This document shows, one piece after another, positions 11,975 to 24,396 of a stretch of 64,000 bases of DNA. Where the stretch lies: positions 23,215,984 through 23,279,983 of the forward strand of contig NC_092564.1 of NCBI RefSeq assembly GCF_037975245.1, read 5' to 3'. The stretch comes from Apostichopus japonicus. Taxonomy: Eukaryota; Echinodermata; Holothuroidea; Aspidochirotida; Stichopodidae. Every line of letters starts with the position of its first letter. The stretch's first letter is position 1. The position numbers and the translations under genes are program-made. The notes beneath the pieces were generated by a model. It ran no database searches. It was not told the origin of the DNA and saw only the letters and a program-made list of their open reading frames with translations.

Positions 11975-12447
11975 AGATATAGAGTGATCTGCCATATGGA
12001 GAGATCTGCCATATAGAGTGAACTGCAATATGGAAAGATCTGTCGTATGGAAAGATCTGCATATAGAGAGATCTGCCATATAGAGAGATCTGCCATATAG
12101 AGAGAAATGCCGTATGGAGAGATCTGCCATATAGAGAGATCTGCCATATGGAGAGATCTGCCACATAGAGAGATCTGCCACATAGAGAGATCTGCCATAT
12201 AGAGAGATCTGCCATATGGAGAGATCTGCCACATAGAAAGATCTGCCACATAGAAAGATCTGCCATATAGAGAGATCTGCCATATGGAGAGATCTGCCAT
12301 ATAGAGAGATCTGCCACATGGAGAGATCTGCCGTATGGAGAGATCTGCCACATAGAAAGATCTGCCACAGAAAGATCTGCCATAAGGAGAGATCTGCCAT
12401 ATGGAGAGATCTGCCATATAGAGTGATCTGCCACATAGAGAGATCTG
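11975..12447. repeat. Minisatellite, 17-bp unit containing AGATCT
   Basis: About 28 copies of a 17-bp unit, GATCTGCCATATAGAGA, with ATAGAGA, ATGGAGA and CATAGAAA variants. Because 17 is not a multiple of three and the reverse unit has no stop in any frame, all three minus frames stay open across the array (170, 205 and 218 codons). I read these as artefacts, not genes. Confidence 0.95.
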
Positions 12448-14876
12448 TGTGAGTATGAAACGTGGTAAATGTTGTTATTACATAATGTGGCGTTAAAGAT
12501 ACTCAACATTGTGTAAGTCACTTTACTCTGTGCGATCAATTAACTTTCTATACATTGCATTGCCTTGCCTAACATTGCATCTACTTCACATTTATGGCAC
12601 AATTTACTCATGAACCTAAGACTATGCTTATATTCAAATAACTTAACATACAGGTTATTGTATCGGCTATGAGGTGTTGTTACATAAACATACAGATATG
12701 TGCATGAAAGTGTCACATAAAGCAATAATGATGAGTGGAACAGTTATGTTTTCAGAAACCTGTTGTTGGTAGTTAATAGAGTAAAGGACCATGCTGTGTC
12801 AGAAAGATAAGATAATTTAACTACATCACTAAACAAAGTGTTTGGACAGGTATACTTCCTGGATAAAGTAGTTGGTCATGTACCCAGTTGAGTTATTTCA
12901 GTTAGCCAGAGTTTTATTGACTTTTACTGCTTGCCCAATTGTTTTTTCTTGTGATCTTTGTACTTAGATTTCTACTTTCATTTCAAAGGGCATTTGTTGT
13001 TGTTATTGTTGTCAGTTTGACATCTGTTATACAATTTACATTATACAGTACAACAACATGTTAGGCTCAATAAACTGGATTATATAGTCATGATTACTTC
13101 TGATTTAATAATATTGTCAGACTGATTTACATATTTAGCAAATGTGCAGGTACTGGCCTACACAGAATGCAATGTATTTTATTTTATTGGATCTTAAAGA
13201 ACACCCTTACTGTTAAACATAACTTTACAGATTTGTGCATTTACCGTAGTGAAATGCATGCATTCACATCTTTGATGTTATATATGAGTGTATGTGTAGT
13301 AAGTTGTCTGTTTGAAAATATACTGTTATTAAGTATGAGCAGTACTGGAGAAGGTCATAAAGGGAAGTTTTAGTAGGAGTGAGTGAGAGGTATACCATGC
13401 AGTCCTTATGTAAATAACTAATCATAGGGCATCTTACAGACGGGTTAGGGCCAGGAGTAATTCATGTCAACAGATCTGCCCAATGTCCAGATAATAATTA
13501 TGTAACATCCAGATCCAGAAATGTTGCCACTTTTGGAGTGAAAGAAGAAATGTTATTTTCTTTTATATCAGACAGTCTTTTGAGGCAACAAAATGTTGTT
13601 CATGTGTGGCCAACAAACTGACATATTTGTAATGGTGGTGTTGCAGACTCTTGAATGAACAAATGAAATCTAGAACATTGTGCTCAAGTAATCACCTAAG
13701 AGAATTTGGACCATTTCCCAGAAATTTATATGGCTTGATCATTTGTTATATTCATCTTAATAATCCTTGTTAGCAACTAGAAGAGTGTGCTCAGGTAAGT
13801 AAGAAGAATAATATGTTACCAACCACCCGGTCTGGCTTTTTATATGATAAATGCTCAAGAGGAAACTCTACTCATTAACTTTAATTTCTATTTGGTTAAT
13901 CTGTAAGCAAGGAAATCTTTGTTTTGATGAGACAAAATAATCCATTGTCTTTTATTGATTGTTTTTAATAGATTTTCCATTTTTTTTTTTTTTTGCCAAT
14001 GTACAATCACTATACCAAGCAGGCTGTGTTGGAGATATACATAAATCCATTGGATGTATATATAAAATATTTAATGTCTGGAAAAAATTGAGCCAATTAT
14101 TTTTACCCTGCAGGAATAATCACACTTAACCACAAACCCAGCATCTTCCTGTTTCTGAACAAAATTTGTTATCTTATTGTTTTTATTCCATTCTTGAAGT
14201 GTTAATTGTAAAAATAAGTTTTAAAACAAAATAAAACAAAAAAATTAAATAAATATAAAGAAAAAGGAACTCCTCAATGGTGCTAAATGCATAACCAGCC
14301 AACACATCCAGCCAAATTGGTTCTTAAATTCCAAATTTGTTTTTAGTAAGTTTTGAATTACTGTTACATATTTTCATTTTCTTTTCTTTCAACTGATTCA
14401 GGTCGTAAAATTGTTACAAAGATTTGCTTGATTATTGCTCTTTAACTGGTAAAAGAAGAAGAAAAAAGGGCATTGTAGATGATGAGAGACTGTTGAATTA
14501 TACATATTTATTTTAAAGTGTAGACAAATTCTACCTATTCAGGCATATGTCGATGATGCAGACATTCTGGGCCAGTTTCTCTCATTTTCTGGTTTTCAGT
14601 TCTGTCTTTTGATAGAATAGGTTCAAAATATGTTCGGATGTAGCATAGATATTTGGACCTGGACAATAATATTATTGCATGTTTGTGTGTCTAGATATAT
14701 GATTGCTCCACTGTGTTTAACAATGCTGAGTTTGGGCAGGCATGTTCACAATGCATGTAACTTGTGTCTGCTAACTAAAGTGTTCAATATGGACACCAGT
14801 GTCAGTTTAATGCTCTGCTCACATTATTTTTCTCAAGTATGTCCTCTTTCATAATGTGGGTCATTCTGTATATATA
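12448..14876. other. Intergenic, no gene seen
   Basis: About 2.4 kb of AT-rich sequence with a poly-T run near 13980-13994. I found no supported coding exon. Confidence 0.5.
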
Positions 14877-14879
14877 GTT

Positions 14880-15098
14880 CCATATTCTCCCACTCCACAC
14901 CCTCCAATGCCTGGGGTGGGAGAATGGACAGTTCCATAAACCCCCACTCCACACCCTCCAATGTCTGAGGTGGGAGAATGGATAGTTCGATGCCCCCCCA
15001 CTCCACACCCTCCAATGTCTGGGGTGGGAGAATGGACAGTTCCATATCCCCCCACTCCACACCCTCCAATGTCTGGGGCGGGAGAATGGACAGGTCCA
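14880..15098. repeat. Minisatellite, exact 54-bp period, four copies
   Basis: The phrase CACTCCACACCCTCCAATG starts at 14891, 14945, 14999 and 15053, an exact 54-bp spacing. Since 54 is a multiple of three, each frame repeats an 18-residue peptide, and several frames on both strands are open. Confidence 0.95.
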
Positions 15099-16096
15099 TT
15101 TGGTTGCATCATTGCCGCATGTTTGACTGGTTTCTTATATTTTATTGCTTTATATATGACTTTTTACTTTTTATCGTTGATTGTTACCTAATGGTGTTGT
15201 GTCAAATTACCTCAAAATGCTTAAAGCAAACCTTATTTTAGCCATATTTTTTTCCAATATATTCCAGCTGCTGATTGAATTTAAAGAATTTGTTTGCAGT
15301 CCTGTAAGTGTATTCCTGCCAGTAGAAGTTGCTACTGCCCTAAAGGTTTTTAGGATAGTGTTCATTTTAGTTCTAATTATTATTACTATGGAGTCGAAAC
15401 CTTGCATAAGTTAAATCCCTTGTGGGCATATGGTTACAGTTCTGTTAGGGGCAAGCCACAAACATGGATTAGTGCATTCATTGCCTTGGAGTTGTCTTTG
15501 TAATTAATTAACAGACCTACAAAAGACAAGAGGAATAAATGATGCCTTTGTTACTACCAGCCTAAACTTTAAGTACAGTTACATCCACAGTATATGTATA
15601 GATAGAGGACAGGAATAACCGAAATGATTGTGGTGTAAGGTTGCTTTCTGGGAGGGCAAGGTCCTTTGAGGCCTGCTGTTGTGAGCTGTCAGTTATTAAT
15701 CTATTCTGTGAAACTTGCACTCACCTTTTGCGCTTGTTGATGGGTTATGTTTGGAGGTATCATGCATGTAAAGAAGCGTTTGTCTGATGAGGGAGAATGA
15801 GGAAAACTCCATACAGTCATAGTTTTTACACTCTGGATACTTGCCAACATTTTGAAGTTTGTTTTTGTTACATATTCATGAGGAAGGGAAAAGTTATTTT
15901 GTACATTTATTTGGATAAAATTAAATTTGAAATATATGAGCTCATTATGTAGGTTTTGTTGTAAGCATTGTTGGATGTGGAAGGTCACATAACGACTCCG
16001 ATTGAAGGAGTCTGATGGTCTAATGAAAAAACAGCCATATGCAAGCCTTGATGGGACAGTGAAAGTGTTGATGGGGATGAGTTGGTCAGTTAATCT
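15099..16096. other. Intergenic, no gene seen
   Basis: About 1 kb without a recognisable gene, RNA or repeat. Confidence 0.5.
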
Positions 16097-16420
16097 CAGG
16101 TTTGTTGTTAGACCTGTTTCTCTATGAGGGGGTTTGTGGGGACATGTATGTTGTTAGACCTGTTTCTCTGTGCGGGACTTTGTGGGGACAGGTTGGTCCG
16201 TGGCAGTGTGATAGAGCTGGTAATGACAGGTTTGTTGTTATACCTGTTTCTCTGTGAGGGAGTTTGTGGGGACAGGTTTGTTGTTATACCTGTTTCTCTG
16301 TGAGGGACATTGTGGGGACATGTATGTTGTTAGACTTGTTTCTCTGTGAGGGAGTTTGTGGAGACAGGTTTGTTGTTAGACCTGTTTCTCTGTGAGGGAG
16401 TTTGTGGGGACAGGTTGATC
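16097..16420. repeat. Minisatellite, 46-bp unit
   Basis: The phrase TTGTTAGACCTG (or a one-base variant) starts at 16105, 16151, 16235, 16281, 16327 and 16373. The spacing is 46 bp except for one 84-bp interval holding a diverged segment. The unit continues TTTCTCTGTGAGGGAGTTTG. Confidence 0.92.
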
Positions 16421-19364
16421 AGTTGCAGGGTTTCTGTGTGATAGAGTTGGTGGGACAGGTCTTTAGTTAACAGAATACTTTTACTTATTTACGTTCAAAA
16501 TCAACATTAGCACCGTGCCATATATAACCTATTTTGAATATAATAATTGAGGCAAACTTGTTATCATCATTAACTGTGCATTGTCTATGTAAAGATCAGA
16601 CGTAGTAGCTTGGATTTGTGGAAATTGAGACATGGTTTGGTGATTTTTTGAAGTGAATCTGGCTTAAAAAGTGATGTCTCTTCTATCACAAACTAGCTGG
16701 ACGACGAGTCGGTGATTTGATCAAATTAAATATGAATATATAAACAAAGATGAATTTCCCTTTAAGTATTAAGTCCTCGATTTTGGATCCATTGTTGAAT
16801 CGCTTAAATTACACACAGGGCTTGGTCAATATCAATGTCTCTTATCCTGATAAACACATGCTATGCAAATGCAATATATAATGTAAATATTTGTAACTAT
16901 AAGATACATCCTTATGGCAGTAAAATAAGGTCGATAGAAATGCCCTGAGTATATTGTACGTGATTATATGAATACAATACAAAATTGTTAATCAATATAT
17001 AAATACTGTATGCTTGTTTATTTCATTTAGCTCCTCTTGGATACAGAGGCGTCAATCATCGGGGGACACGTCCTCTCACTTTCTGTAGGGTAGGGGACAC
17101 AATATCAAATGTCCCCCATGTTTAGTGACTGACTCGTGCTGGGGCTATCAGGCTCATAATGACTCATGTGTCTCATAAAAAGGAGCTCAAACATTGTGCT
17201 GTGAGATTCGTAGTTATTAATAATTCATTCTCATCTCGGCTCAATCCCCCGATGAAAAATACAACATAGCGAAATGATCATATCATTTCTTCTGATCACA
17301 TAAGTCAGTAGTGTGCAACCTTAACATTCTAGGCACGTAAAGTAGCAATGGCTTTCAAAAAGAACACGAGGTTTATTTTAATCACTGGTCACGTATATGC
17401 ACGATCGCGGATACCGTGGCCGTGCGTTTGTTTTGGTTTTCAGGAGTTTGGTTAGCATAACGATGAACGTACAGAGCTTAGATTAACCTGCGTGAACAGT
17501 GTAGCAGTCTAATGTGAAACTATGGTTCATAAATATATTTATTATGTCTATTTGTTTAATATAGGCATATCAGTTTTATTGTTAGCCCCTTCATCAGTGC
17601 CCCAATGTTTTAACTAAGAACATTGAGCCACAGTCCCCTGTACGGCCTATCCACTCAGCTCATTCCCCCGCCCCACACCCACACCGAATAGGTCCCTTTT
17701 TGACATGTTAAACAAACTAATATACACAAACCCAGCTTCACCTTAGCATATATAGGCTACAGCTACAATGAGAACGTCCTAGCGTGTTTTTATACGTTCA
17801 ATTACCTGTGTAAATCAATGAAAAATGCAGAGCTAATGAAGTAACGTTAAGTCCTAGTTTTCCTTTACAAAGTGAATCTACCGAATACAATTTTTCTAAT
17901 ATAGGCCTACCTCTCTCTTTTTTTTTTGAGAAGTGTAAATTTCTAAACCTTGAGAGTTTCAAAATTAAGAATGTTTAGATGCAACTTCCGAGGCCTGGGA
18001 AGTGCATTTTAGGTAATCTGGAAGGATGTTAAATAGATGTGTCTTCATTTAAGTCTAACCCTTGTCAGATGTGACTTTTGTTAAAATATATTATATTTCT
18101 AGATGTGAGTCCGCCCCCTGAAACCCGCCGGGCTGCACCCCTGGACCCACCTTACAAAGCTATTTTTGGTATTGCAAGTCTGACAATTGTTCTGGTTGGG
18201 AAGAGGGTTAGTACTATTTGGAAATTGTTACTATGTTTCTCCCTTCCGTTGCGTTCACAGTGGACAGCTTAAATACAGTCGTTTGGTATAGGGCACCTTC
18301 CAAGCAGGGTTAACAAACCCGCTAATGACATGTTAGCATAACAAACAACAGTTCAACAGCACTAATTCCCAGGTCAACATTGAATAAACAATGTGCCTTG
18401 ACTATCGAACGAGATAACTCAACTCTGAAAGAAATATTGCAATTAGAATGAGTGAACATTCGGTGTGTTAAGTAACATTGAAATAAATTTGTCGAAAGAA
18501 AGACCTAAGAATTAAAGGCGGTATTGCTTGCCTTTGTTGAAAGTGCTTAGTATACACATTTCGTAGTACTTGCCTTTCATTTTATTTTTGGTATTTACTT
18601 TCTGTTTCTTTGCTTCTTTCTCTTTTCTGTTCATATATTACAATTCTTATTCAATTGTCTTACAAATTATTGACTTTCGTGATCACATTTCCACGTCCCA
18701 CGATAAACATCTCGTTAGTTCTTGAAATTCTGGCTCCGTTTTAACAGTGTCCTGTTCTAGCTTTGGGTGTGTTTTACAATATGCTGCGTACTGTACGTCA
18801 GTGGTCGAAGAATGTGTATTGGCTTGAAATGTTTTGAATTTGAAAGCCCATGAGTTACGTAATAAGTAAAGGAGCTAATTGACATTTACGTTGTAACGCT
18901 AAGTAGCATACCTCCTTTTCCTGGGTGAGAGGTGGGGGGGGGGGGGTGGGTCGGCGGTGTCGATCGACTTGACAATATGGTTTTATTTACTCGATGTGTC
19001 ATCATGATTATTCGGGACCCTGATCAATTAATATAAAAAGGACTTGTACCAACGAGAATAACTTAAACCAAAGTTGGTTTATATATATTTTTATGATATT
19101 TTTGCAGACGTAGGCCTAGGTAGGTAAAAAGGTTAGGTGTTATCTTACAGTTCGTACTATATACAAAGAAAATCAATCTTATGATTCATATATTACTGAA
19201 ACTTAAGTAGCCTGTAAGCTATGCGTTTCTGCCCCCCCCCCCCTCCCTCCTTCGCCCCTGTATCTCCTTTTCAGTTGAGACAAAAACACGAAGAGCAAGG
19301 CTCGTTACCATAAGGGCCCCAGATTGTATGTAACTTTATTTCTCCTTGATCCTCATCCTCATTG
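16421..19364. other. Intergenic, no gene seen
   Basis: About 2.9 kb. A G run lies near 18934-18947 and a C run near 19232-19243. A short GC-rich piece near 18106-18150 looks like a dispersed-repeat fragment. No supported gene. Confidence 0.45.
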
Positions 19365-19605
19365 AGATATTTTATAATATATTTTATAATATATTTTATT
19401 ATATTTACTTTATAATAATTTATATTTAATAATATTTTATTTATTAAATCATATTTATAATATATTTTATAATATAGCTCATAATATATTTTATAATATA
19501 GTTTATAATATATTTTATCATATATTTTATATATTTATTTTATATATTATATATAATAATTGATATATAAGAATATTTAATATATTTATAATATTTTATA
19601 ATTCG
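19365..19605. repeat. AT-only tandem block, TTTTATAATATA-like units
   Basis: About 240 bp almost free of G and C, made of overlapping ATTTTATAATAT units with small variations. Confidence 0.9.
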
Positions 19606-19707
19606 CGTCTGTCATCAGTCACTACGACCAGTCAGGGAAACGACTCCGAGGTTGACAAGAGCTATACATTGGTGTAATATGCATGAACACTTGTTTTATA
19701 ACTATTG

Positions 19708-20073
19708 CAGTGGCGTAGGAAGGTACTTTTGAGTGGGGGGGGCTGAAGACTGATGGCCGGCCTGGGGGAGGGGTCTAAGGGGAGGGGGTGTCCCCCTCCC
19801 CTTTTGAATTTTTTTGCATTTCCAGGTAGCCTCAGATGCAATTTGGTGCAATATAGCACACTTCAACACCCACTCCATTTTGTAAACTTAATTTTGTATT
19901 TTCACCAGGCCTTAGATGCAATTTGGTGCTCCAAATGAGATTTTTTTTCTCATTTGGAAATGAAAAAGGGGTTTTCTGACTTGCGAAGCGGGGGGGCGGA
20001 ATGATACTTCCGCCCCTCCACATTTTTCACTGGGGGAGCTGGCGCCCCCAGCCCCCCGGTTCCTACGCCCTCG
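19708..20073 (-). mobile_element. hAT-type MITE, copy 1
   Basis: This 366-bp element starts CAGTGGCGTAGGA and ends CCTACGCCCTCG, so its ends are inverted repeats. It is bounded by a perfect 8-bp duplication, AACTATTG, at 19700-19707 and 20074-20081. It lies in the opposite orientation to the copies at 32761 and 35926. An 8-bp target duplication and a CA(G/A)-type terminus are hallmarks of hAT transposons. It has no transposase frame, so it is non-autonomous. Confidence 0.88.
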
Positions 20074-20081
20074 AACTATTG

Positions 20082-23000
20082 TAGTATATCCTGGAACCAA
20101 ATTTGTCGCCATTGCGAGGTGAACAAACGAATGCATGTTACAGTTTCAAAACAAAATATCTGTATTCAAAAATGGAGTGCAAGAAACCGGAGTAAGTAGG
20201 CTAATATTTCTTTACCCATTTTCCGGATGGCGAGGCTAATGAGTAAGCACTTTGGCGGGGAAGTGGCAGAAAACAAAATCTCTTCTGCCGACTTTGATGA
20301 GTATCCCTGTCCTCGATATGTCAATAAATTAGTGTTCTTTTGTTCCACTGATGGGACACCTAGTGACCCTATAAGCCCCTCTGAGAGTGAAGTGTGGTCC
20401 GTCTACAGCACTCTTTTCACGCCACCTTTGACCAAGATTAAATAAAGTTTGCATCGATTCAAACAAAATCAAACCAAACTCGTTTCGTTATTTCGCTATC
20501 AAAGTTAGTCAATCCAACTCGACGCTCCGACAACAACCCCCGTGTGGTTCTAATCTATTATACACACACTTAATTGGTTTTTGATGTGATGCGTTTCGGC
20601 TTTGTACAAATGTTTACAAAGAAATTATACAAGGTCCATCTTGCACCGCATCACGCTTTTCATGTTATAGACTGGTTTTTTTGTTGTCTCTCCTTTTATT
20701 TCCTTTTAATCAAAAGTATTCTTTACAAGAAGCATTACATTGACATGACCTGGTCCTCTCCAGACCACCCACTTAAGTGTGAACTCATTATTTGCGTGAC
20801 AACTTTAAACCAAATTCCAGGTGTACTTAAACGGGCTATGAAATATATGTAGTTTATAAAGTTTAGAATGATAGTCGGGGCTATTTCTATTACGAACAAT
20901 TATTGCTTTACAAGACGTGGGAAACGCCTTCCTTCTCTCTCTCTACCTCTCCCTTCCTCCACCCCCCCCCCCCCATCCACCTCTCTAAGTAATACGTATA
21001 AGTCTTGCGTATTATAAGCAAAACGTGATACAAAATTTTAAAAAAAGGAACATTGTAACAGAACTGATTAGTTTAATACAATTGTCTTATGTCCAATATC
21101 TTCCTGATACAAAATAGTTACATAACCGTATATAGCTCAAAGGCAAGATAAAGTGCTGACATTCCGATTGCATCTGAGAAGGCATGAAATATTTCACAAC
21201 TACGGACGCAATTTATCCGTATACAGAATCTTAAAATATAAATTTCATGTAGTGCAGATATGGATGATATTCCATCAATTTTTGAAATTGTTCAATACTG
21301 AATAAGGATAAGTTTCTTATCTGTAATGATAAGCACAGTCAAACTCTTGCATCGATAAATTCCGACATCTTTCAATATACAGTGCATGCTACCCCCCCCC
21401 CCCCTCTCTCTCTCTCTCCCCAATATCCTCTGGAATCACGCCATCGTGGCCCTTACAAATATATTCCCTCGAATTAAAACGTTCCTCGAATCACAACGTT
21501 CCCTTATTAACTGTTAAAACCAAGTGATTTGGCAGCCAACTTTTTCAATGAGTGAAACATTTGTATAAACTGTCGTTATCATCAGGCGTAGATGATATTT
21601 TACACATTTCCAGCTGTCGTTGCACAGATATCATTGGCGAACCCCCGAAGGTACCCCTTCTGTATATGATACATGTAAAGGCATGTGGTTTGGGTAAAGA
21701 GCAACTGACGATAAAATGTTTAGCTGTTACGAGGATCGCTCGCGAATATTCTTAGAATGTAGAATGTAAATAAACCGGTATTAAATTTAGACATAGGCGG
21801 CGAGTCAAATCGGTTTATCGGATGTCTCCGGATGGAACCCATGCTCCTTGATTGTTTTAGTGATGGACATGAACAGCCGTTTGCACATTAGACGCCGAAC
21901 GCTGTGGGAATAAATACAAAGTACTTTGTACGCGTCTCGGGGACATGAAAGGCAGTCTCACGTGGATTTTAATCGTATATATGAAGACCCTGGACACGAA
22001 ATCATTTATATTATATTACTACCCTCGACCCCTACGAATGTTACTTTTGGAGACGCAGATATGTTCATTCACTAAGTGGAAATCATATACATTACCAGTG
22101 CTGTAACGACTGGAAGAAGGTGATGTGAGAAGGCAACAGATTGTTAACAGACTCTGCATCCCTATGTACACACATACATGACCTCCACCCCCCCCCCTCC
22201 CTTCCCCCATGTTTGACCTGAAGATGGTATGTTTACGAAATACGTTTATTCAAAGTCGAAAAATATAGACTTCCAGTGTTATAACCACTGTCCACATCGG
22301 ATCTTAAACTGGTAGGCTACCCTCCTCCCAAACACATCCACTCCTTCTCCTCCTCCTCCTCCTCCCTGCTTATTTCCCTCCTCCTCCCATCATTGAACTG
22401 AAGATGATGATACTAAAACATATTTTAAACCATATGTCCTTGTGTCCATACTCAATAGCTGTTTATCAATAGGGCACCATATGGTGTGATACCACGCATC
22501 TGTCCTTGCTATCAACGGGCGCGTTATATCAGATCATTTAAGCAACTGTTTTTACTACTCTTTACACAAAAATAAAGGAGACATTTATTTCACACTATAC
22601 AGAACACGTATACAATTTTAACGTTGTTTGTATATCTATCATATTCGGTTTATTATCTTGTAAACAATATACCGATGAAAATTCACTCACGGTTCTGGAA
22701 TAAAACAATATCATAAATCCAAGTCATATAGCTCAGACCTACAGCCCTGAAATATCTTGATTTGTTTCTGCATGTCATATTCACACTTTTCGTTCATTCA
22801 ATCATAGAGAAAAAACAAACGAGTTATGTAAATTTATCATCCAGTTTGAATTGTTTAACATTTATGAGTAAGGTATTATTAGAAAATTTACTAGGAAAGC
22901 GAAGATTAATTGTGAGGGGGGGGGGGGGGGTACATTATGTAGTAATGTTTCATAATACATGGTTTCCGACCCGGTGTTGATGCAGAACAGTATAAGATAT

Positions 23001-23700
23001 TTCGTTACTAGGGGTGTTATCATTTTTACAGCAAATATTATTCATAAGTACTATTTTTATTATACCACAATTTTAAGTGCTCAATTCAAAACACGAAGTC
23101 TGCTCACAAGTTCTGCTCACAAGCACTATGTCACAAAATGACAAACATTGCACACTTATTTTCACAATTATTCATTTCTAACGAAACAGGAGAAGCATAT
23201 TTTTCTGGGCAAGTCACTTTTTCGTTGTTGATTACTCACTTATATCCACACACACCGGGCTAAAAAAAAGCCGAATTGACTGAAATTTGAGTCACTAAAG
23301 ACATGTCAAAAACACATCACAATGTGACCGATGTATCTCTCATGAGCTTTGACCCCAACACGATCGCGTTTCGTTAGCTTGGTATATTTGTAATTGATTA
23401 TGGTTAGAATTGATACAATTAGCTATCCTAAACAATGTACTTTTGTAATTTATTGTTCGCAGACTTAGCTGATGGTTCAAGGGGAGTACAATGAATCACG
23501 GACAAGTCGGTCCGTATGAATGTCAGTCAGTTTGTTAGTCAGTCAGTTGCTGTGTAAGCCTTTGTATAGGACCTATGTAGGATACTCGTCCTATACATAA
23601 TATATGTTTTTGATTTATCGTTAATACTGCTCTCTTGACCGAAAACCTTCCAAATATAGTCGGACAATTTCCGAAAGTCCGTCAAAGCTTCTGACATGAT
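20082..23700. other. Intergenic, no gene seen
   Basis: About 3.6 kb. A 72-codon frame at 20227-20445 has its stop overlapping an AATAAA, but no recognisable domain. Poly-C or poly-G runs occur near 20967, 21392, 22189 and 22918, and a CTC tract near 22345. Confidence 0.4.
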
Positions 23701-24396
23701 TCACGCGCCAATGTATACCGTTAAAGTGTAACAAGTATCCATGACATTTGATATCTGAAGTACTTTAGATGTTTCCAATATATATCTTGTAGCGCCATTC
23801 CGAACTGACCAGCCAATTAACTGATTAACTCGGAAAGGTAAAGGTCGACATGGATTGGATACTTCAAAAAGTGACCTGTCAGTGAATGCCAGGAATTCTC
23901 CTCCAATCACACGGTATCCTCTCATCCTCCTGAACACAGTTTAAAAATGTCCTCGTCCTTGCCGTTCAGTGGAAAAGAAAAGAATAGACAACTTAACGCA
24001 GTACATCTTACCCCGATCATATAATGAGAAATTACACCCCCGTGTGCAGATAAATGAGTGTATACATCCCTTGGTAATAAAACTTAACTCGAAATGTCGA
24101 ATGTGTTTTGCTCTGATCAATAGTTTGTCTTGGTCATTAAAGGAGTAGAATAGGTGGTCCTGTTTGTCTCGTCTGTTTACTATTAATGATCATTAACTAA
24201 AGGTATACCTATTAGATTGTTTACTCTGAGTGTGGCATTCACAAACATCATCATCTTCTTCATCATCATCATTAGCATCATCAAATCCATCACTGTCGTT
24301 TGCCCGTCCCAGCTGTGAAGGGCTAGGAGGAGAAACTGGATTGGGAGACAGACAGAGCGACACAAGGACATACATTGCAACCATCAACATGTTTGA
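23701..24396 (-). CDS. Speculative two-exon secreted protein, minus strand
   Basis: Reading leftward, an ATG at 24396 opens a hydrophobic leader (MLMVAMYVLVSLCLS) followed by a proline- and serine-rich stretch and an acidic run with CEC. A possible donor AG|gtatac follows in phase 2. A possible acceptor (gtgttcag, just right of 23931) opens a 76-codon frame ending in TGA at 23701-23703, and the phases agree. I recognise no domain. The acidic run is the translation of an ATC-type microsatellite (about 24243-24290). Frames of this length are common by chance here, so this is only a candidate. Confidence 0.15.

Noticed and set aside
11800-12539. Three overlapping minus frames of 170-218 codons with ADLSIWQIS repeats
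   Set aside because: They are translations of a stop-free 17-bp minisatellite, open in all frames for arithmetic reasons.
20227-20445. 72-codon plus frame ending over an AATAAA
   Set aside because: No domain recognised, no clear acceptor upstream, and no partner exon.
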